Below, one piece after another: positions 1 through 8,199 of a stretch of DNA of 64,000 nt; positions within the stretch are counted from its first letter, which is position 1; each line of letters opens with the position of its first letter. Under the pieces are notes generated by a model, which did not search any database, was not told where the DNA came from, and saw nothing but the letters and a program-made list of their open reading frames with translations. Location: positions 56,047-120,046 of the forward strand of contig CAYZRS010000011.1 of the NCBI GenBank assembly GCA_964480915.1, given 5' to 3'. The DNA is from CAWGCE01 sp964480915. GTDB taxonomy: Bacteria > Planctomycetota > Planctomycetia > Pirellulales > Pirellulaceae. The translations under genes were made by a program, and so were the position numbers.

Positions 1-190
1 CGCCAAGAACGCGGACATCATCGAGCGTGTGACGTTTTGGAATTTGCACGACGGTCAAAGTTGGCTGAATGATTTTCCTTGGCAGCGAGTCAATTATCCG
101 GTCCTTTTTGATCGCGAATTGGAGCCAAAACCGGCCTATTTTTCGGTGATTAAGGTATTGCAGAAATTCCAGTCTGCAGCTGGCAAGTAG
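1..190 (+). CDS. GH10 endo-1,4-beta-xylanase-like protein, C-terminal end (partial)
   Basis: Only the last 62 codons lie in the window, read from base 2 to the TAG at 188-190. The visible peptide contains VTFWNLHDGQSWLND followed by a Pro-Val-Leu-Phe-Asp segment and KPAYF. This matches the end of the glycoside hydrolase family 10 barrel, where the last beta strand reads roughly VTFWG..DG.SWL and is followed by a 'lLfD....pKpAy' stretch. Known GH10 enzymes cleave xylan, usually outside the cytoplasm. The N-terminus, any signal peptide and the catalytic glutamates lie outside the window, so the assignment rests on this C-terminal signature alone. Trp replaced by Asn in the FWG position is a mild deviation. 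Confidence 0.75.
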   Translation, partial: AKNADIIERVTFWNLHDGQSWLNDFPWQRVNYPVLFDRELEPKPAYFSVIKVLQKFQSAAGK

Positions 191-240
191 CATACGCAGG
201 GTTCGTTCGCGCCATTTGACCGAAAGATAGCCTAGTTTGT

Positions 241-258
241 GATCTTGCCTACAAGATC
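241..258 (+). terminator. Candidate terminator hairpin after the GH10 gene
   Basis: A perfect 7-bp inverted repeat (GATCTTG / CAAGATC) with a 4-base loop lies about 50 bp after the xylanase stop. A T-rich stretch (CTTTTCTTTC) follows, but about ten bases later rather than directly, so this is a weak intrinsic terminator candidate. Confidence 0.3.
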
Positions 259-274
259 GCCAGCGATTCTTTTC

Positions 275-303
275 TTTCGAGCATTGAAGTACGGGACTAT
301 ACT
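275..303 (+). promoter_or_regulatory. Candidate sigma70-like promoter for the DUF1559 gene
   Basis: TATACT at 298-303 matches the -10 consensus in five of six positions. Seventeen bases upstream, TTTCGA at 275-280 is a poor -35 (three of six). It would give an mRNA leader of about 55 bases before the ATG at 366. Confidence 0.25.
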
Positions 304-365
304 GGGAGATTGCGGTGCGCGGCAGATTCCTGCCGCTTTCGTTCTTATCTAGGTACGGGGTCATC

Positions 366-1415
366 ATGCGAGTCAAGAAACTTGCGTTCACGTTGGTCGA
401 GTTATTGGTTGTCATTGCGATCATCGCGATTCTTGTATCGCTTCTTCTGCCAGCCGTGAATTCAGCGCGGGGTGCGGCCAGGAGATTGCAATGCGTCAAT
501 AAGATGCGACAGCTGGGAATTGCAGCTCACAACTACCATTCCGCCTTGAACGAGTTTCCAATGGGTGTTGCTGGGAATCCGGAGGGTTTGCAGCCCACGA
601 TTGCTGGGCCGAGATCCAATAGTCTCATTGGCATGATGGGCAGGTTAGCGCCGTTCATGGAGGAGACAGCCATCGTGGAATCGATTTCCAAAGAGCTAAA
701 TTTTAATCATGACGATCTAAAAAACATTGGTCCCTGTTCATGGTTTGATGATGGTAGCCAAACGGCAGCGGTATTTCCTTTTGCTCAGACTCAGATGACT
801 TCCCTTATCTGTCCGGACGACAATGGTCGGACCTTTGACGAGGAATTATCACTTACGCTACTGACTTTCTACCGGCGGTCGACTCAACGGACGACGATTA
901 TGTTCTGGTATTTTCCGGGCGGAAGTGCTGACGGCACTGCGATCAACCAAAACCTCGACCATACGAATTACATCGGAGTGGCAGGTCATTCGGGGTACGT
1001 ACCGAACCACAACGATGATCTAAAGAAGAAGCAGATTGGCATTTTCGTCAGCACGAAGAAGCATAAGATCAAAGATGTAAAGGATGGGACGACACACACG
1101 CTTCTATTTGGTGAAACGATGGGCGATGGCGCAGTCGGCGGAAAGCGACGTTTTCTTCACAGCTGGATGGGCGCAGGAACAATGCCAACAAAATGGGGAC
1201 TTGCTCGAATCGACTGCAACCAAGACGATGAAATCAACAGCTTGGATGCTCTGCCCTGCTGGCCTCAGTTTGGTAGCAACCATGCCGCAGGGATCGTGAA
1301 CTTTACACTGGGCGATGGTTCGGTTACATCATTAAGCATTGAGATTGAGCCGGAAATCTATCACCAACTCGGAGGAATGAAAGACGGAGCTTCTCCGCCT
1401 ATTTCTGAAATCTAA
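366..1415 (+). CDS. DUF1559 domain protein with prepilin-type N-terminus
   Basis: A 349-residue member of the large planctomycete DUF1559 family (type II/IV pseudopilin-like; exact role unknown). The start at ATG 366 is chosen over an upstream GTG at 315 because it places the prepilin signal KKLAFTLVELL at residues 4-14, directly followed by a 20-residue hydrophobic helix and the usual LLPAV...AR..C.N segment. The residue before the cleavage site is Ala rather than the usual Gly; Glu at +5 is present. Near the C-terminus NHAAGIVNFTLGDGSV is the family's H-Xn-DG motif, here with ten instead of nine intervening residues. An ACGGGG stretch lies just upstream of the ATG. The small lipoprotein gene follows after 53 bp, a common arrangement for this family. 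Probably anchored in the inner membrane and exposed outside it. Confidence 0.9.
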   Translation: MRVKKLAFTLVELLVVIAIIAILVSLLLPAVNSARGAARRLQCVNKMRQLGIAAHNYHSALNEFPMGVAGNPEGLQPTIAGPRSNSLIGMMGRLAPFMEETAIVESISKELNFNHDDLKNIGPCSWFDDGSQTAAVFPFAQTQMTSLICPDDNGRTFDEELSLTLLTFYRRSTQRTTIMFWYFPGGSADGTAINQNLDHTNYIGVAGHSGYVPNHNDDLKKKQIGIFVSTKKHKIKDVKDGTTHTLLFGETMGDGAVGGKRRFLHSWMGAGTMPTKWGLARIDCNQDDEINSLDALPCWPQFGSNHAAGIVNFTLGDGSVTSLSIEIEPEIYHQLGGMKDGASPPISEI

Positions 1416-1468
1416 ATCAATCTTACGATCTTGCGATTTTAACATTTGCACGAATTCAAGGCTCCAAA

Positions 1469-1726
1469 ATGTCAAGAATGATTCATCGTTTATGCCTGAC
1501 CACTTTGTTGCTTCTAATGGGCGGCGTTGTCGGCTGCGGCGGAGCGAAGATTAAGGACTACAACGAAGCGCTGCCGATTCCCGACATTCCACTCGCTGGA
1601 GGCGGTGGCGAAGAGCCCGAGGAGAGCGCTATCGCATCACCACCGGAGGTGGCTACAGATGGTGCGAAGAAGCCTCAATCTCAGCAGCAACCGGAACGTC
1701 CAACCAAGGCTGCGGAATTCGAATAA
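1469..1726 (+). CDS. Small predicted lipoprotein, function unknown
   Basis: An 85-residue protein with an N-terminal basic stretch, a hydrophobic segment LCLTTLLLLMGG and a lipobox VVGC (Cys at residue 23), so it should be lipidated and exported. The mature part is low complexity: Gly/Glu/Pro-rich, then Gln/Pro/Lys-rich, with no recognisable domain. It lies 53 bp after the DUF1559 gene on the same strand and is probably co-transcribed with it; such pairs of a DUF1559 protein and a short lipoprotein are frequent in planctomycetes. Its stop codon (1724-1726) directly abuts the stop of the convergent arginase gene at 1727. Confidence 0.75.
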   Translation: MSRMIHRLCLTTLLLLMGGVVGCGGAKIKDYNEALPIPDIPLAGGGGEEPEESAIASPPEVATDGAKKPQSQQQPERPTKAAEFE

Positions 1727-2638
1727 CTACCGCAGGATTTTTCGTCCTAGCGCTGATTCGATGAGCCAAACCGCCAGTTTGGCTGTTTTGTTCGCTTCGT
1801 CCAGCGTCGGGTTGAGTTCGACAAGCTCCATGCTGATCAGTTTTTCTGATCGGCAGACTCGTTCGCAGAAGAGATGCGACTCACGTAGCGTCAGCCCGCC
1901 CGGGACAGGCGTACCTACACCGGGCGCTTGCGAAGGATCGACTCCGTCGAGATCGAAGCTCAAGTGTATTCCACCGGTCGCAACCGACACTCGTTCGATG
2001 GCCTCTTCGATGCAAAGTCCGACGCCGCGGTAATCGATCTCGCTCATCGTGATGATACGGACGCCGATCGATTTGAGGAATTCGGCCTCGCGCGGATCGA
2101 TGTCTCGCGCTCCGAAAATCACCACGTGCTCCGGATCCAGCGCGCGTTCTTTGCCGACAAGGTCCAGCAGGGATGGATGCCCTTTACCAATCAGAACGGC
2201 TAAGGGCATCCCATGAATATTGCCACTAGGACTCGTTTCCGGGGTATTCATGTCGGCGTGAGCATCAAACCATAAAACGCCCAGCGATTCGTTTTGCGAT
2301 TTAAGATGCTGGGCTGCACCAGCAACACTGCCGATCGCTTGCGAGTGATCGCCACCCAGCGTCAACGGGAAATAGCCGTTTCCCATCTGACGAATTACGT
2401 TTTCCTTCAATTCCGCACAGACCGACCGGACAACGTCAAGGAATCGCACGGTCGGATCTCCGACTTGAGTCGATTCCATCATGATGTGCCCGATGCTCTG
2501 CACCGTTTCGACTTGGTGGTCGAGCGCCGTCAATCGATCGACGAGCCCAGCGATATAGAGCGCCGACGGTCCCATGTCGGTGCCTCGCCGCCCTGCACCT
2601 AAATCCAAGTGCACGTTGTTGACTGCAATGTTCATCAT
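1727..2638 (-). CDS. rocF: Arginase (ureohydrolase family)
   Basis: A 303-residue ureohydrolase predicted to hydrolyse L-arginine to L-ornithine and urea in the cytoplasm. All binuclear manganese site motifs are visible: GGDHS at 95-99, DAHAD at 125-129, the SGNIHGM segment at 138-144 that in arginases contacts substrate, and SFDLDGVDP at 227-235; a Glu-rich ELVELNP follows at 271-277. The N-terminal G.GRRGTDMGPSAL stretch and the length are typical of true arginases rather than agmatinases. ATG at 2638 is followed by a second ATG at 2635; GGCGGA just upstream fits the second slightly better. It is the last gene of a minus-strand run slyX, yaiI, S9 peptidase, arginase; a link of peptide breakdown to arginine catabolism is possible but inferred from position only. 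Confidence 0.92.
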   Translation of the reverse strand: MMNIAVNNVHLDLGAGRRGTDMGPSALYIAGLVDRLTALDHQVETVQSIGHIMMESTQVGDPTVRFLDVVRSVCAELKENVIRQMGNGYFPLTLGGDHSQAIGSVAGAAQHLKSQNESLGVLWFDAHADMNTPETSPSGNIHGMPLAVLIGKGHPSLLDLVGKERALDPEHVVIFGARDIDPREAEFLKSIGVRIITMSEIDYRGVGLCIEEAIERVSVATGGIHLSFDLDGVDPSQAPGVGTPVPGGLTLRESHLFCERVCRSEKLISMELVELNPTLDEANKTAKLAVWLIESALGRKILR

Positions 2639-2698
2639 TCCGCCTGAATGAATGGTTATCTGAAAGCTTCGTTTCGATCAAAGAAGAAGAGGATTCCC

Positions 2699-5134
2699 TT
2701 ATAGCGGTTTCGCCTTAGGGTCGCTCTCTTCTCCGCTGTGGTGTTTGACATATTTGTCCAGCCATTCGACCGTTTCCGCTTGGACATGGAGGACCGATTC
2801 CCGCGCTCGATATCCATGGCTTTCTTTGGGGAGCATCACCAATCGTGTCGTGCCTCCATTTCCTTTAATGGCCTGGAACAGTCGCTTAGATTGGATCGGA
2901 AAAGTGCCCGAGTTGTTGTCGTTTTCACCGTGAATGAGTAGCAACGGTTCCTTGATTTTGTCGGCGTGCATGAAAGGGGAAATCGTGTTGTAGACCTCTT
3001 TGGCTTCCCACAGCGGCCGTCGTTCCGATTGGAATCCGAATGGAGTCAGCGTGCGATTGTAGGCGCCGCTGCGCGCCACGCCCGCTTGAAAGAGATCACT
3101 ATGCGCCATCAGGTTGGCCGTCATGAATGCGCCATAACTGTGACCCCCGGCGGCAACACGATGTCGTTCGGCAATTCCCATCTCGACCGCCTTGTCGATC
3201 GCCGCCTTGGCCGAAGCAACCATTTGTTCGATGAAGGTGTCATTCATCGTTTCAGGATCGCCGATGATCGGAATCGTGGCTCCATCCATGACCGCATAGC
3301 CCTGGGTGACCAGCGCCAGGTGTGAAGAACCACGAATACGTGTGAACATCCAAGGACTCGAACCGACCTGACCTGCCGTGTCGGCGTCGTTGAACTCGAT
3401 CGGATAGGCCCAGACCAACAATGGCAGCTTCGTTCCTTCAACGTAGTCTGCCGGTAGATACATCGTCGCTGACAACTCGACGCCATCGGCCCGTTCGTAT
3501 TTCACCAGCTGTTTCTTGATGCCGCGAATCTGCGGTGTTGGATCGGGAAAGTCTGTCAGCGCCGTCCGAGTCTCGCTGCGGTGTAAAAAGTAATTGGGTG
3601 GCGAAGTGGGAGACTGATGCGAAGTGACGAACGTCGTCGACGAATCATCGGCCTTAAGAATCTTCACGGGCCGTTCGTAAGAACCAGCCTCGCATCGCCA
3701 AAGCCGTTCGGTTTCAAGCGTCTCAATATTTTGCCGATCGAGGAATGGAAGCGAGCCTTGTGGCGATGCGCCGGCTCCTGCACGGTACACCCATTTTTCA
3801 TGTTGTTTTACAACGGAGTGGCCATGTTCATTGGTTTCGCTCACCAACCTGCCAGGGTCGCCGTATCGATCGCGAATGCTGCGGTCGGTGAGTACGATCG
3901 GCTCGGCTTGATCGTCTTGCAGGTTGTGAAGAAGGACGCGGAGCCAGCGCCGGTCGCGATCGTATTCATAGGTAATCAGATGGCCTGAATCTTGAGTATG
4001 ACTTACTCCGACGGCGCGGTGTTCCACTTTGACGAGCGGGTGAGGAGCGTCTTTAAAGGGAGCCGCGTGGCTCATCCATTGATCGCGGTGTTCGGCTTCG
4101 ACGTTGGGATCGCCACCATCTTGAGCCTCGGTCCAAATCAGCGTTGCCTCTTCGTTGGAAATCCAACTCGCGGAACGTGGCCCAACACGCACTCCTTCGA
4201 TCGGGATGTTTTCCTCCATGGGAACAGCAGCGACCAAGTGTTCCTTCTGCCCGGCGGCATTCCAAACTTCAATTTGCTTGGGGAATGAGCCGACGGTCAT
4301 CAAGTAGGAAAACGGCCGCTCGACGGTCGTCACCAGGATATGCTGGCCATCGGGAGATGCTTCCACATCGTAGAAGATGGCCGGTTCTCCCAGCTTTCTC
4401 TGCTTGCCGTCCAGGTCGACCACGGCCAACTGTGTCGTTGTGTAGTGGGCAAACATGGCTTCATCGTGTGCATTTGTGAGCAGATCCTGATAGGTCCGTG
4501 TTGGTGTGTTGTTGCCGCTCGACTCTTGGATGTTCGGACCGCTTGGAACGCGCGGGGCGGTCGGTTCGTCGCCATGATCGGACGGAGTCATGCAGCAGAG
4601 AATTGACTTTGCATCGGGCATCCATTGGAAGCCGCACAGTACGGTATTCAGCTGGTCGGTTAGCAGTTTGGGGTTTGCTGGGGCTGCAACTGTGGCCGCC
4701 CAAAGTTCTGATCCCTTTGCAGAGACGATCGTGAATGCAAACGACTTCGAGTCGTGCGCCCAGACGGTTCGTCCAAGTTTTGCACCTTTCGGTAGCGGGA
4801 CGCGAACGGTCATTTCATTCGCCGCATCGCCCCGCTGTCGTAGGAGCAATCCACGATCGTAACTGGTGCGGAAGCGGCTCTTGGCGACCGGATCGATGCG
4901 CATCCCGGCCAGCCGCAACATTCGCTTAGAAATATCACCGATGTCTGGCATTGCGTTTTGCTCGATCACCAACATCCATTCTCCATCTGGGCTCAGGTCA
5001 ATCCCCGGGCTTGGCGCCGCGTCGATCAGATCGACTAAGGCCTTTGGCGGCAGGCGATAACCATCATTGGCAACGGTTGCCGTGACACAGATGAGTGATA
5101 CAGAGACGACAAATATCAATGACTGAAGATGCAT
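2699..5134 (-). CDS. Secreted S9 family serine peptidase (S9D glutamyl-endopeptidase-like)
   Basis: An 811-residue prolyl-oligopeptidase family protein with a signal peptide (residues 1 to about 22, ending ATVAN). The segment DGYRLPPKAL...DLIDA and RMLRLAGMRIDP near the N-terminus is characteristic of the S9D (glutamyl endopeptidase) branch. Residues of about 50-520 form the beta-propeller part. The alpha/beta hydrolase part carries the catalytic Ser in GGHSYGAF (about residue 665), the Asp in HGENDNN (about 738) and the His in KESHGY (about 773). It probably cleaves peptides in the periplasm. The start follows the yaiI stop by 17 bp and the arginase start lies 60 bp after its stop, so it sits inside a probable operon. 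S9D subfamily placement is from sequence resemblance; substrate preference is not visible. Confidence 0.88.
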   Translation of the reverse strand: MHLQSLIFVVSVSLICVTATVANDGYRLPPKALVDLIDAAPSPGIDLSPDGEWMLVIEQNAMPDIGDISKRMLRLAGMRIDPVAKSRFRTSYDRGLLLRQRGDAANEMTVRVPLPKGAKLGRTVWAHDSKSFAFTIVSAKGSELWAATVAAPANPKLLTDQLNTVLCGFQWMPDAKSILCCMTPSDHGDEPTAPRVPSGPNIQESSGNNTPTRTYQDLLTNAHDEAMFAHYTTTQLAVVDLDGKQRKLGEPAIFYDVEASPDGQHILVTTVERPFSYLMTVGSFPKQIEVWNAAGQKEHLVAAVPMEENIPIEGVRVGPRSASWISNEEATLIWTEAQDGGDPNVEAEHRDQWMSHAAPFKDAPHPLVKVEHRAVGVSHTQDSGHLITYEYDRDRRWLRVLLHNLQDDQAEPIVLTDRSIRDRYGDPGRLVSETNEHGHSVVKQHEKWVYRAGAGASPQGSLPFLDRQNIETLETERLWRCEAGSYERPVKILKADDSSTTFVTSHQSPTSPPNYFLHRSETRTALTDFPDPTPQIRGIKKQLVKYERADGVELSATMYLPADYVEGTKLPLLVWAYPIEFNDADTAGQVGSSPWMFTRIRGSSHLALVTQGYAVMDGATIPIIGDPETMNDTFIEQMVASAKAAIDKAVEMGIAERHRVAAGGHSYGAFMTANLMAHSDLFQAGVARSGAYNRTLTPFGFQSERRPLWEAKEVYNTISPFMHADKIKEPLLLIHGENDNNSGTFPIQSKRLFQAIKGNGGTTRLVMLPKESHGYRARESVLHVQAETVEWLDKYVKHHSGEESDPKAKPL

Positions 5135-5151
5135 TGGGATTCTCTGGTGGG

Positions 5152-5643
5152 TTAGAGCTTGTGCTGTTTTTGAACCTGGTGAATGAGTTGGTCTAGCTTC
5201 TGCAGGAAATTGGATCGATGTTTTGGTTGAAAGGGCGCCGGCCCCCCGGTGATCATGCCGTCCACGCGCAATTGATCCAGTAGCTCACGGTTGGCCAGCG
5301 CGCTACCAATCGCGTCTTCGGTGAATTCCTTGCCACGACTGTCGAGGACTTTGGCATGGTTTTGCAGGCAACGAGCCGCCAATGGAATGTCAGCCGTCAC
5401 CACAATATCACCTTCACCAACATGTTCGGCGATCCAATTGTCGGCCGCATCCGCATTGTTTCCGACGACGATCATACTCAGCCAGTCTGCTTGTGGTGTA
5501 TGCATGACCGTGTTGGCTACGACCGTCACTGACCAACCATAGCGTTTGGCAACTTTGTAAATTTCTGATTTTACCGGGCAAGCGTCGGCATCAACAAAAA
5601 TGGTGCGCAGGGTGCAGTCTCCTCTCAAAGATGTGGCGGTCAT
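5152..5643 (-). CDS. YaiI/YqxD family protein (DUF188)
   Basis: A DUF188 family protein with the diagnostic IFVDADACPVK motif near the N-terminus, then ADNWIAEH, DIVVTADIPLAARCL and the GGPAPF(Q)..HR..F...LD segment at the C-terminus. The fold is PIN/NYN-like, so a nuclease role is often supposed, but function is not established. The ATG at 5643, five bases after the slyX stop, gives 163 residues with about 12 extra residues compared with the family. The family start corresponds to the CTG codon at 5610 (Leu 12), and AGAGGAGA lies 7 bases upstream of that CTG, so a rare CTG start is possible. Second gene of the slyX-yaiI-peptidase-arginase run. Confidence 0.85.
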   Translation of the reverse strand: MTATSLRGDCTLRTIFVDADACPVKSEIYKVAKRYGWSVTVVANTVMHTPQADWLSMIVVGNNADAADNWIAEHVGEGDIVVTADIPLAARCLQNHAKVLDSRGKEFTEDAIGSALANRELLDQLRVDGMITGGPAPFQPKHRSNFLQKLDQLIHQVQKQHKL

Positions 5644-5647
5644 ACGC

Positions 5648-5866
5648 TTAGTAGTGGGGCGGTTTTTCTTCGCGATCTTCGATCACCGACGTGTTTTGAT
5701 TCAGCCAACCGAGCTGCTTGCCGTGAGTCTTCAGCTGCTTCGATAAGGAGTCGACATCATTTCGCAATTCGATGGCAACCTCATTCAATTGTTGAACCAA
5801 GTTTTGCTGATGCATAAACAGCTCTTCAAGCTGCAGAATGCGTTGTTCCAACGAGGGTTCGCTCAC
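5648..5866 (-). CDS. slyX: SlyX family protein
   Basis: A short coiled-coil protein of about 72 residues ending in PPHY, the conserved SlyX tail. Heptad-like Leu/Ile/Gln spacing runs through the sequence (LEQRILQLEE...LVQQLNEVAIELRND). The start is placed at GTG 5866 (MSEPSLEQR...), which has GGAG eight bases upstream and gives the usual family length; an upstream in-frame ATG at 5896 adds ten residues and lacks a ribosome binding site. SlyX was named in E. coli, where lysis by phage phiX174 requires the neighbouring slyD, but its own role is unknown. It is the first gene of a minus-strand run with yaiI only four bases further on. Confidence 0.8.
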   Translation of the reverse strand: MSEPSLEQRILQLEELFMHQQNLVQQLNEVAIELRNDVDSLSKQLKTHGKQLGWLNQNTSVIEDREEKPPHY

Positions 5867-5905
5867 CAGTGTGGCTCCACGGGCTGTTGTGATCATGTGA
5901 AGTCG

Positions 5906-5960
5906 CGTGTGAAACCAGCTTCACACGGCACCAGTATAGCGCCAAAGGTGACCAGTTTAC
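5906..5960 (-). promoter_or_regulatory. Candidate slyX operon promoter with a dyad downstream of the -10
   Basis: On the minus strand TATACT (5933-5938) matches the -10 consensus in five of six bases; the -35 seventeen bases upstream is weak (TGTAAA). Between the -10 and the gene lies a perfect 8-bp inverted repeat CGTGTGAA / TTCACACG at 5906-5927 with a 6-base loop. It could be an operator at the transcription start or a hairpin at the 5' end of the mRNA. Confidence 0.35.
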
Positions 5961-6341
5961 ACGATAGCGGGGCGCCAAGTGGGCAACTTTCCCAGCTCGT
6001 GTTGAATCGTCCCAAGTTGCCCTGCGTGGGGTTTCAGGCCGACGCTGCTCGTCTGCTGACGATTCGATGAGAAATCGTAGATCGGCCGGGAGGTGCCCAT
6101 TTCGTCCGGCAGGTTCGAGCGGTGCCATGCGCGATCATAGAACAACTGTTCTCGAATCGACGGAAGCCCGATCGGCGACTGGGCTCAACCGACGCGTGAG
6201 CCATTAGGGATCCGATCGAGGTCACCGATCTGATCTTCTACTAGGCGACGGTCCACGGATGCCTCTTCGTAGATCGTATCCTACGTGGAGGCGATTGCCC
6301 TGGAGTGCTCGAGTCGAAAAAATAGTGCCCGTCTTGCGGAG
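5940..6341. other. Intergenic stretch without a gene, with inverted repeats
   Basis: No reading frame here looks like a gene. It lies upstream of the slyX promoter and downstream of the gene ending at 6342. It holds a perfect 9-bp inverted repeat GGGCAACTT / AAGTTGCCC (5981-5989 and 6014-6022, 24-base spacer) and a separate hairpin at 6261-6292. Confidence 0.6.
6261..6292 (-). terminator. Hairpin downstream of the 6342-7556 gene, possible terminator
   Basis: GCCTC-TT-CGTAG, 8-base loop, CTACG-TG-GAGGC: ten base pairs with one symmetric 2x2 internal loop, 50 bp after the stop codon of the minus-strand gene. There is no U run after it, so a processing or rho-type role is as likely as intrinsic termination. 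Confidence 0.3.
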
Positions 6342-7556
6342 CTATTGATAGAGTTCGTTTAACTCGAAGCGGGGATTGGGCGCATTGGAATTCCGCCCAT
6401 CGTTTGCTTTTCTACGCGCTGTTCTCGTGGGTGCTTGCTGCTGATTGGAAATCATAGCTTGCTCGGCCGCGCGCGCAGCTTTTGCCGCCCGTTGAGCATG
6501 CAGCATTTCGGCCTGTTGTTTTGCCGCTGCTTGGCGAGCGATATGCTGCTTCTTGGCGTTGACGATGGAGGCGATCCGATTGGAACGTACGACGTAGAGT
6601 CGCGGGTCATCAATCAGGAACGGGGTCGACCAGGTACTTCCATCATTGCGATTGCAGTAGTTAAAGAAAAGCGTTTCAAAACGTTCCGCTTGTCGTTGAT
6701 ATGGGTATTGCGATGTGATGTAGTCGTCTTCTTCCAAGTCATCAACACCGGGGCTGGCGTAGTAATGCACCATGCCTGTGCCGGTCACGGAAATTCCGAG
6801 CGTCCACCAGCCAAATTGTTCTTGCGGGATCTCGATTGTCTTGAAGTCGTGTCCTAATGAGTTGCCTCGAACCGCTAGAAAGGCTCCGTCGACGTCGTGC
6901 TCGGCATCGGTCTCACTTTCAAAGTGAATCCAGATGCCGGGCCAATAGGGATCGCGGGTTCGATAGGTATGGGGCCGCGAGCGAAAACGATTGATTTTCT
7001 GCTCCTCTGTTTTCGTGATCATGCAGTTCGTTGTGATCCGAAAGCCGAAATGGGGACCGGAGCGGTTTTCCCATTGCTCGGGCTTCGGCAGGTAGACTCG
7101 AACGACGGCGCTCGGTACCTCAGCCACTGGAATCGATCCATTGAGTCGTGCCACGCAATCGACAATCAGGTCGTCTTGCTCCGTTTTTCGATTGTGAAAA
7201 CCGGGGATGCCTGAATCTCGAGTGCGCACCAACAGCGAGTAATTGCTGCCGGGCAAGCCGCCTGCCGGGGTCGGCACGACTTTCATCATGTCGGGATGAC
7301 CACGCTCAGGGCCCTCGAACCAACGTCCGTTGGTCGAGTAGCCTCGTGGAAACCGCCGCTGTTCGTCTTGTTCTTTCGAACTCTTAGGAAGATTGTGAAT
7401 GAATCCCCATTCGGGGTTTTCGAACGTGTCGCCTACCCAATCGATATAAGTACCTGACCCGGGCACGACGGGTAAGTCGCGAGCCTGAGCAGAAGGCGCA
7501 TGGGCGAAGAAGACGACCGAAGTGAACAGCGAGATCCACGGGGTGGCTCGGTGCAT
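6342..7556 (-). CDS. Secreted protein of unknown function (planctomycete type)
   Basis: A 404-residue protein with a clear signal peptide (residues 1 to about 25, cleavage after SAQA). AAAGGA six bases before the ATG at 7556 supports the start. I do not recognise a named family. The middle part (about 30-330) is rich in Trp, Tyr and Pro and mixes beta-like stretches such as SAVVRVYLPKPEQW, HFGFRITTN and GIWIHFESETD; it could be a lectin-like or concanavalin-type beta sandwich, which is a guess from texture. Residues of about 335-380 form an Ala/Gln/Lys-rich probable helix (KKQHIARQAAAKQQAEML), and the tail is polar and disordered-looking. It stands alone: no same-strand neighbour lies close by. 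Confidence 0.6.
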   Translation of the reverse strand: MHRATPWISLFTSVVFFAHAPSAQARDLPVVPGSGTYIDWVGDTFENPEWGFIHNLPKSSKEQDEQRRFPRGYSTNGRWFEGPERGHPDMMKVVPTPAGGLPGSNYSLLVRTRDSGIPGFHNRKTEQDDLIVDCVARLNGSIPVAEVPSAVVRVYLPKPEQWENRSGPHFGFRITTNCMITKTEEQKINRFRSRPHTYRTRDPYWPGIWIHFESETDAEHDVDGAFLAVRGNSLGHDFKTIEIPQEQFGWWTLGISVTGTGMVHYYASPGVDDLEEDDYITSQYPYQRQAERFETLFFNYCNRNDGSTWSTPFLIDDPRLYVVRSNRIASIVNAKKQHIARQAAAKQQAEMLHAQRAAKAARAAEQAMISNQQQAPTRTARRKANDGRNSNAPNPRFELNELYQ

Positions 7557-8199
7557 ACTGAATCCTTTCAGAGTGCGATGATTCTGGTTCGTGGTAGGAG
7601 AAAAAAACGGGTGTCAATCCAAACCATGAATGTACGCACGTATCGGAAGTTCCTGGCACGTTCTTCCCCAACTCCGAGGTACGTGTTTGAAACGGTCTAG
7701 TCGTGCCAACTGGCCAATGCAAAAGCGATAGAACGTGAATTGTCGGAACTGCACGCGTTAAAACAGGACGACTGTTCTTCTTCTGCGGTTCTTCCGGTTT
7801 AGGCGAAAACACTGTGGGAATCGCTGGCGGGTTGGTGGCCGTCTTGATGCCGGCCGCCAGTTTTGGCACACCCCGGCATTGACGGTCGCGATGTAACCTA
7901 CGCGAGTCATGCCGGGGCCCACGCGTGGCCTCCTCAATGCACGACTGACAGCTTGGGCCGCCGCTTCCCCATGCGATCGTGCCGCCTGGTGGCTCGTTGC
8001 ACGCCCGGCGAGCCCCGTCAGGCAGCCGAAAAAGCTTCGGTTCTTGCTTTGTTGACGAGCCAGTTCCCTGGGCGGTCTCCTGCGAGCTGGCCCCGAGGCT
8101 ATTCTTGCGCCGGTGCCTTGGAGGGCGTTTTCTCATGCGGTTCCTTTCGTACAATAGGGACCGTCTCTTCCAATCGTTTCTTAAGATCGGGTCGATGCT
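7557..8199. other. Gene-poor stretch with a long imperfect hairpin
   Basis: No convincing gene. A minus-strand frame from ATG 8136 has a good ribosome-binding-like AAAGGA six bases upstream and starts MRKRPPRHRRKN, but it has a random-looking Arg/Pro/Gly composition and runs on through the start of the next gene in another frame, so I do not call it. The main structural element is the hairpin at 7871-7917. The last part must contain the pepD promoter, but no good -35/-10 pair stands out. Confidence 0.5.
7871..7917. repeat. Long imperfect inverted repeat (hairpin), 47 nt
   Basis: The outer arms CCCCGGCAT (7871-7879) and ATGCCGGGG (7909-7917) are perfect complements. Inside, GAC pairs with GTC and CGCG (7887-7890) with CGCG (7901-7904), leaving a ten-base loop. 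About 16 base pairs in total. It could be a structured RNA element, a REP-like palindrome or a relic; no U run follows on either strand. Confidence 0.5.
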
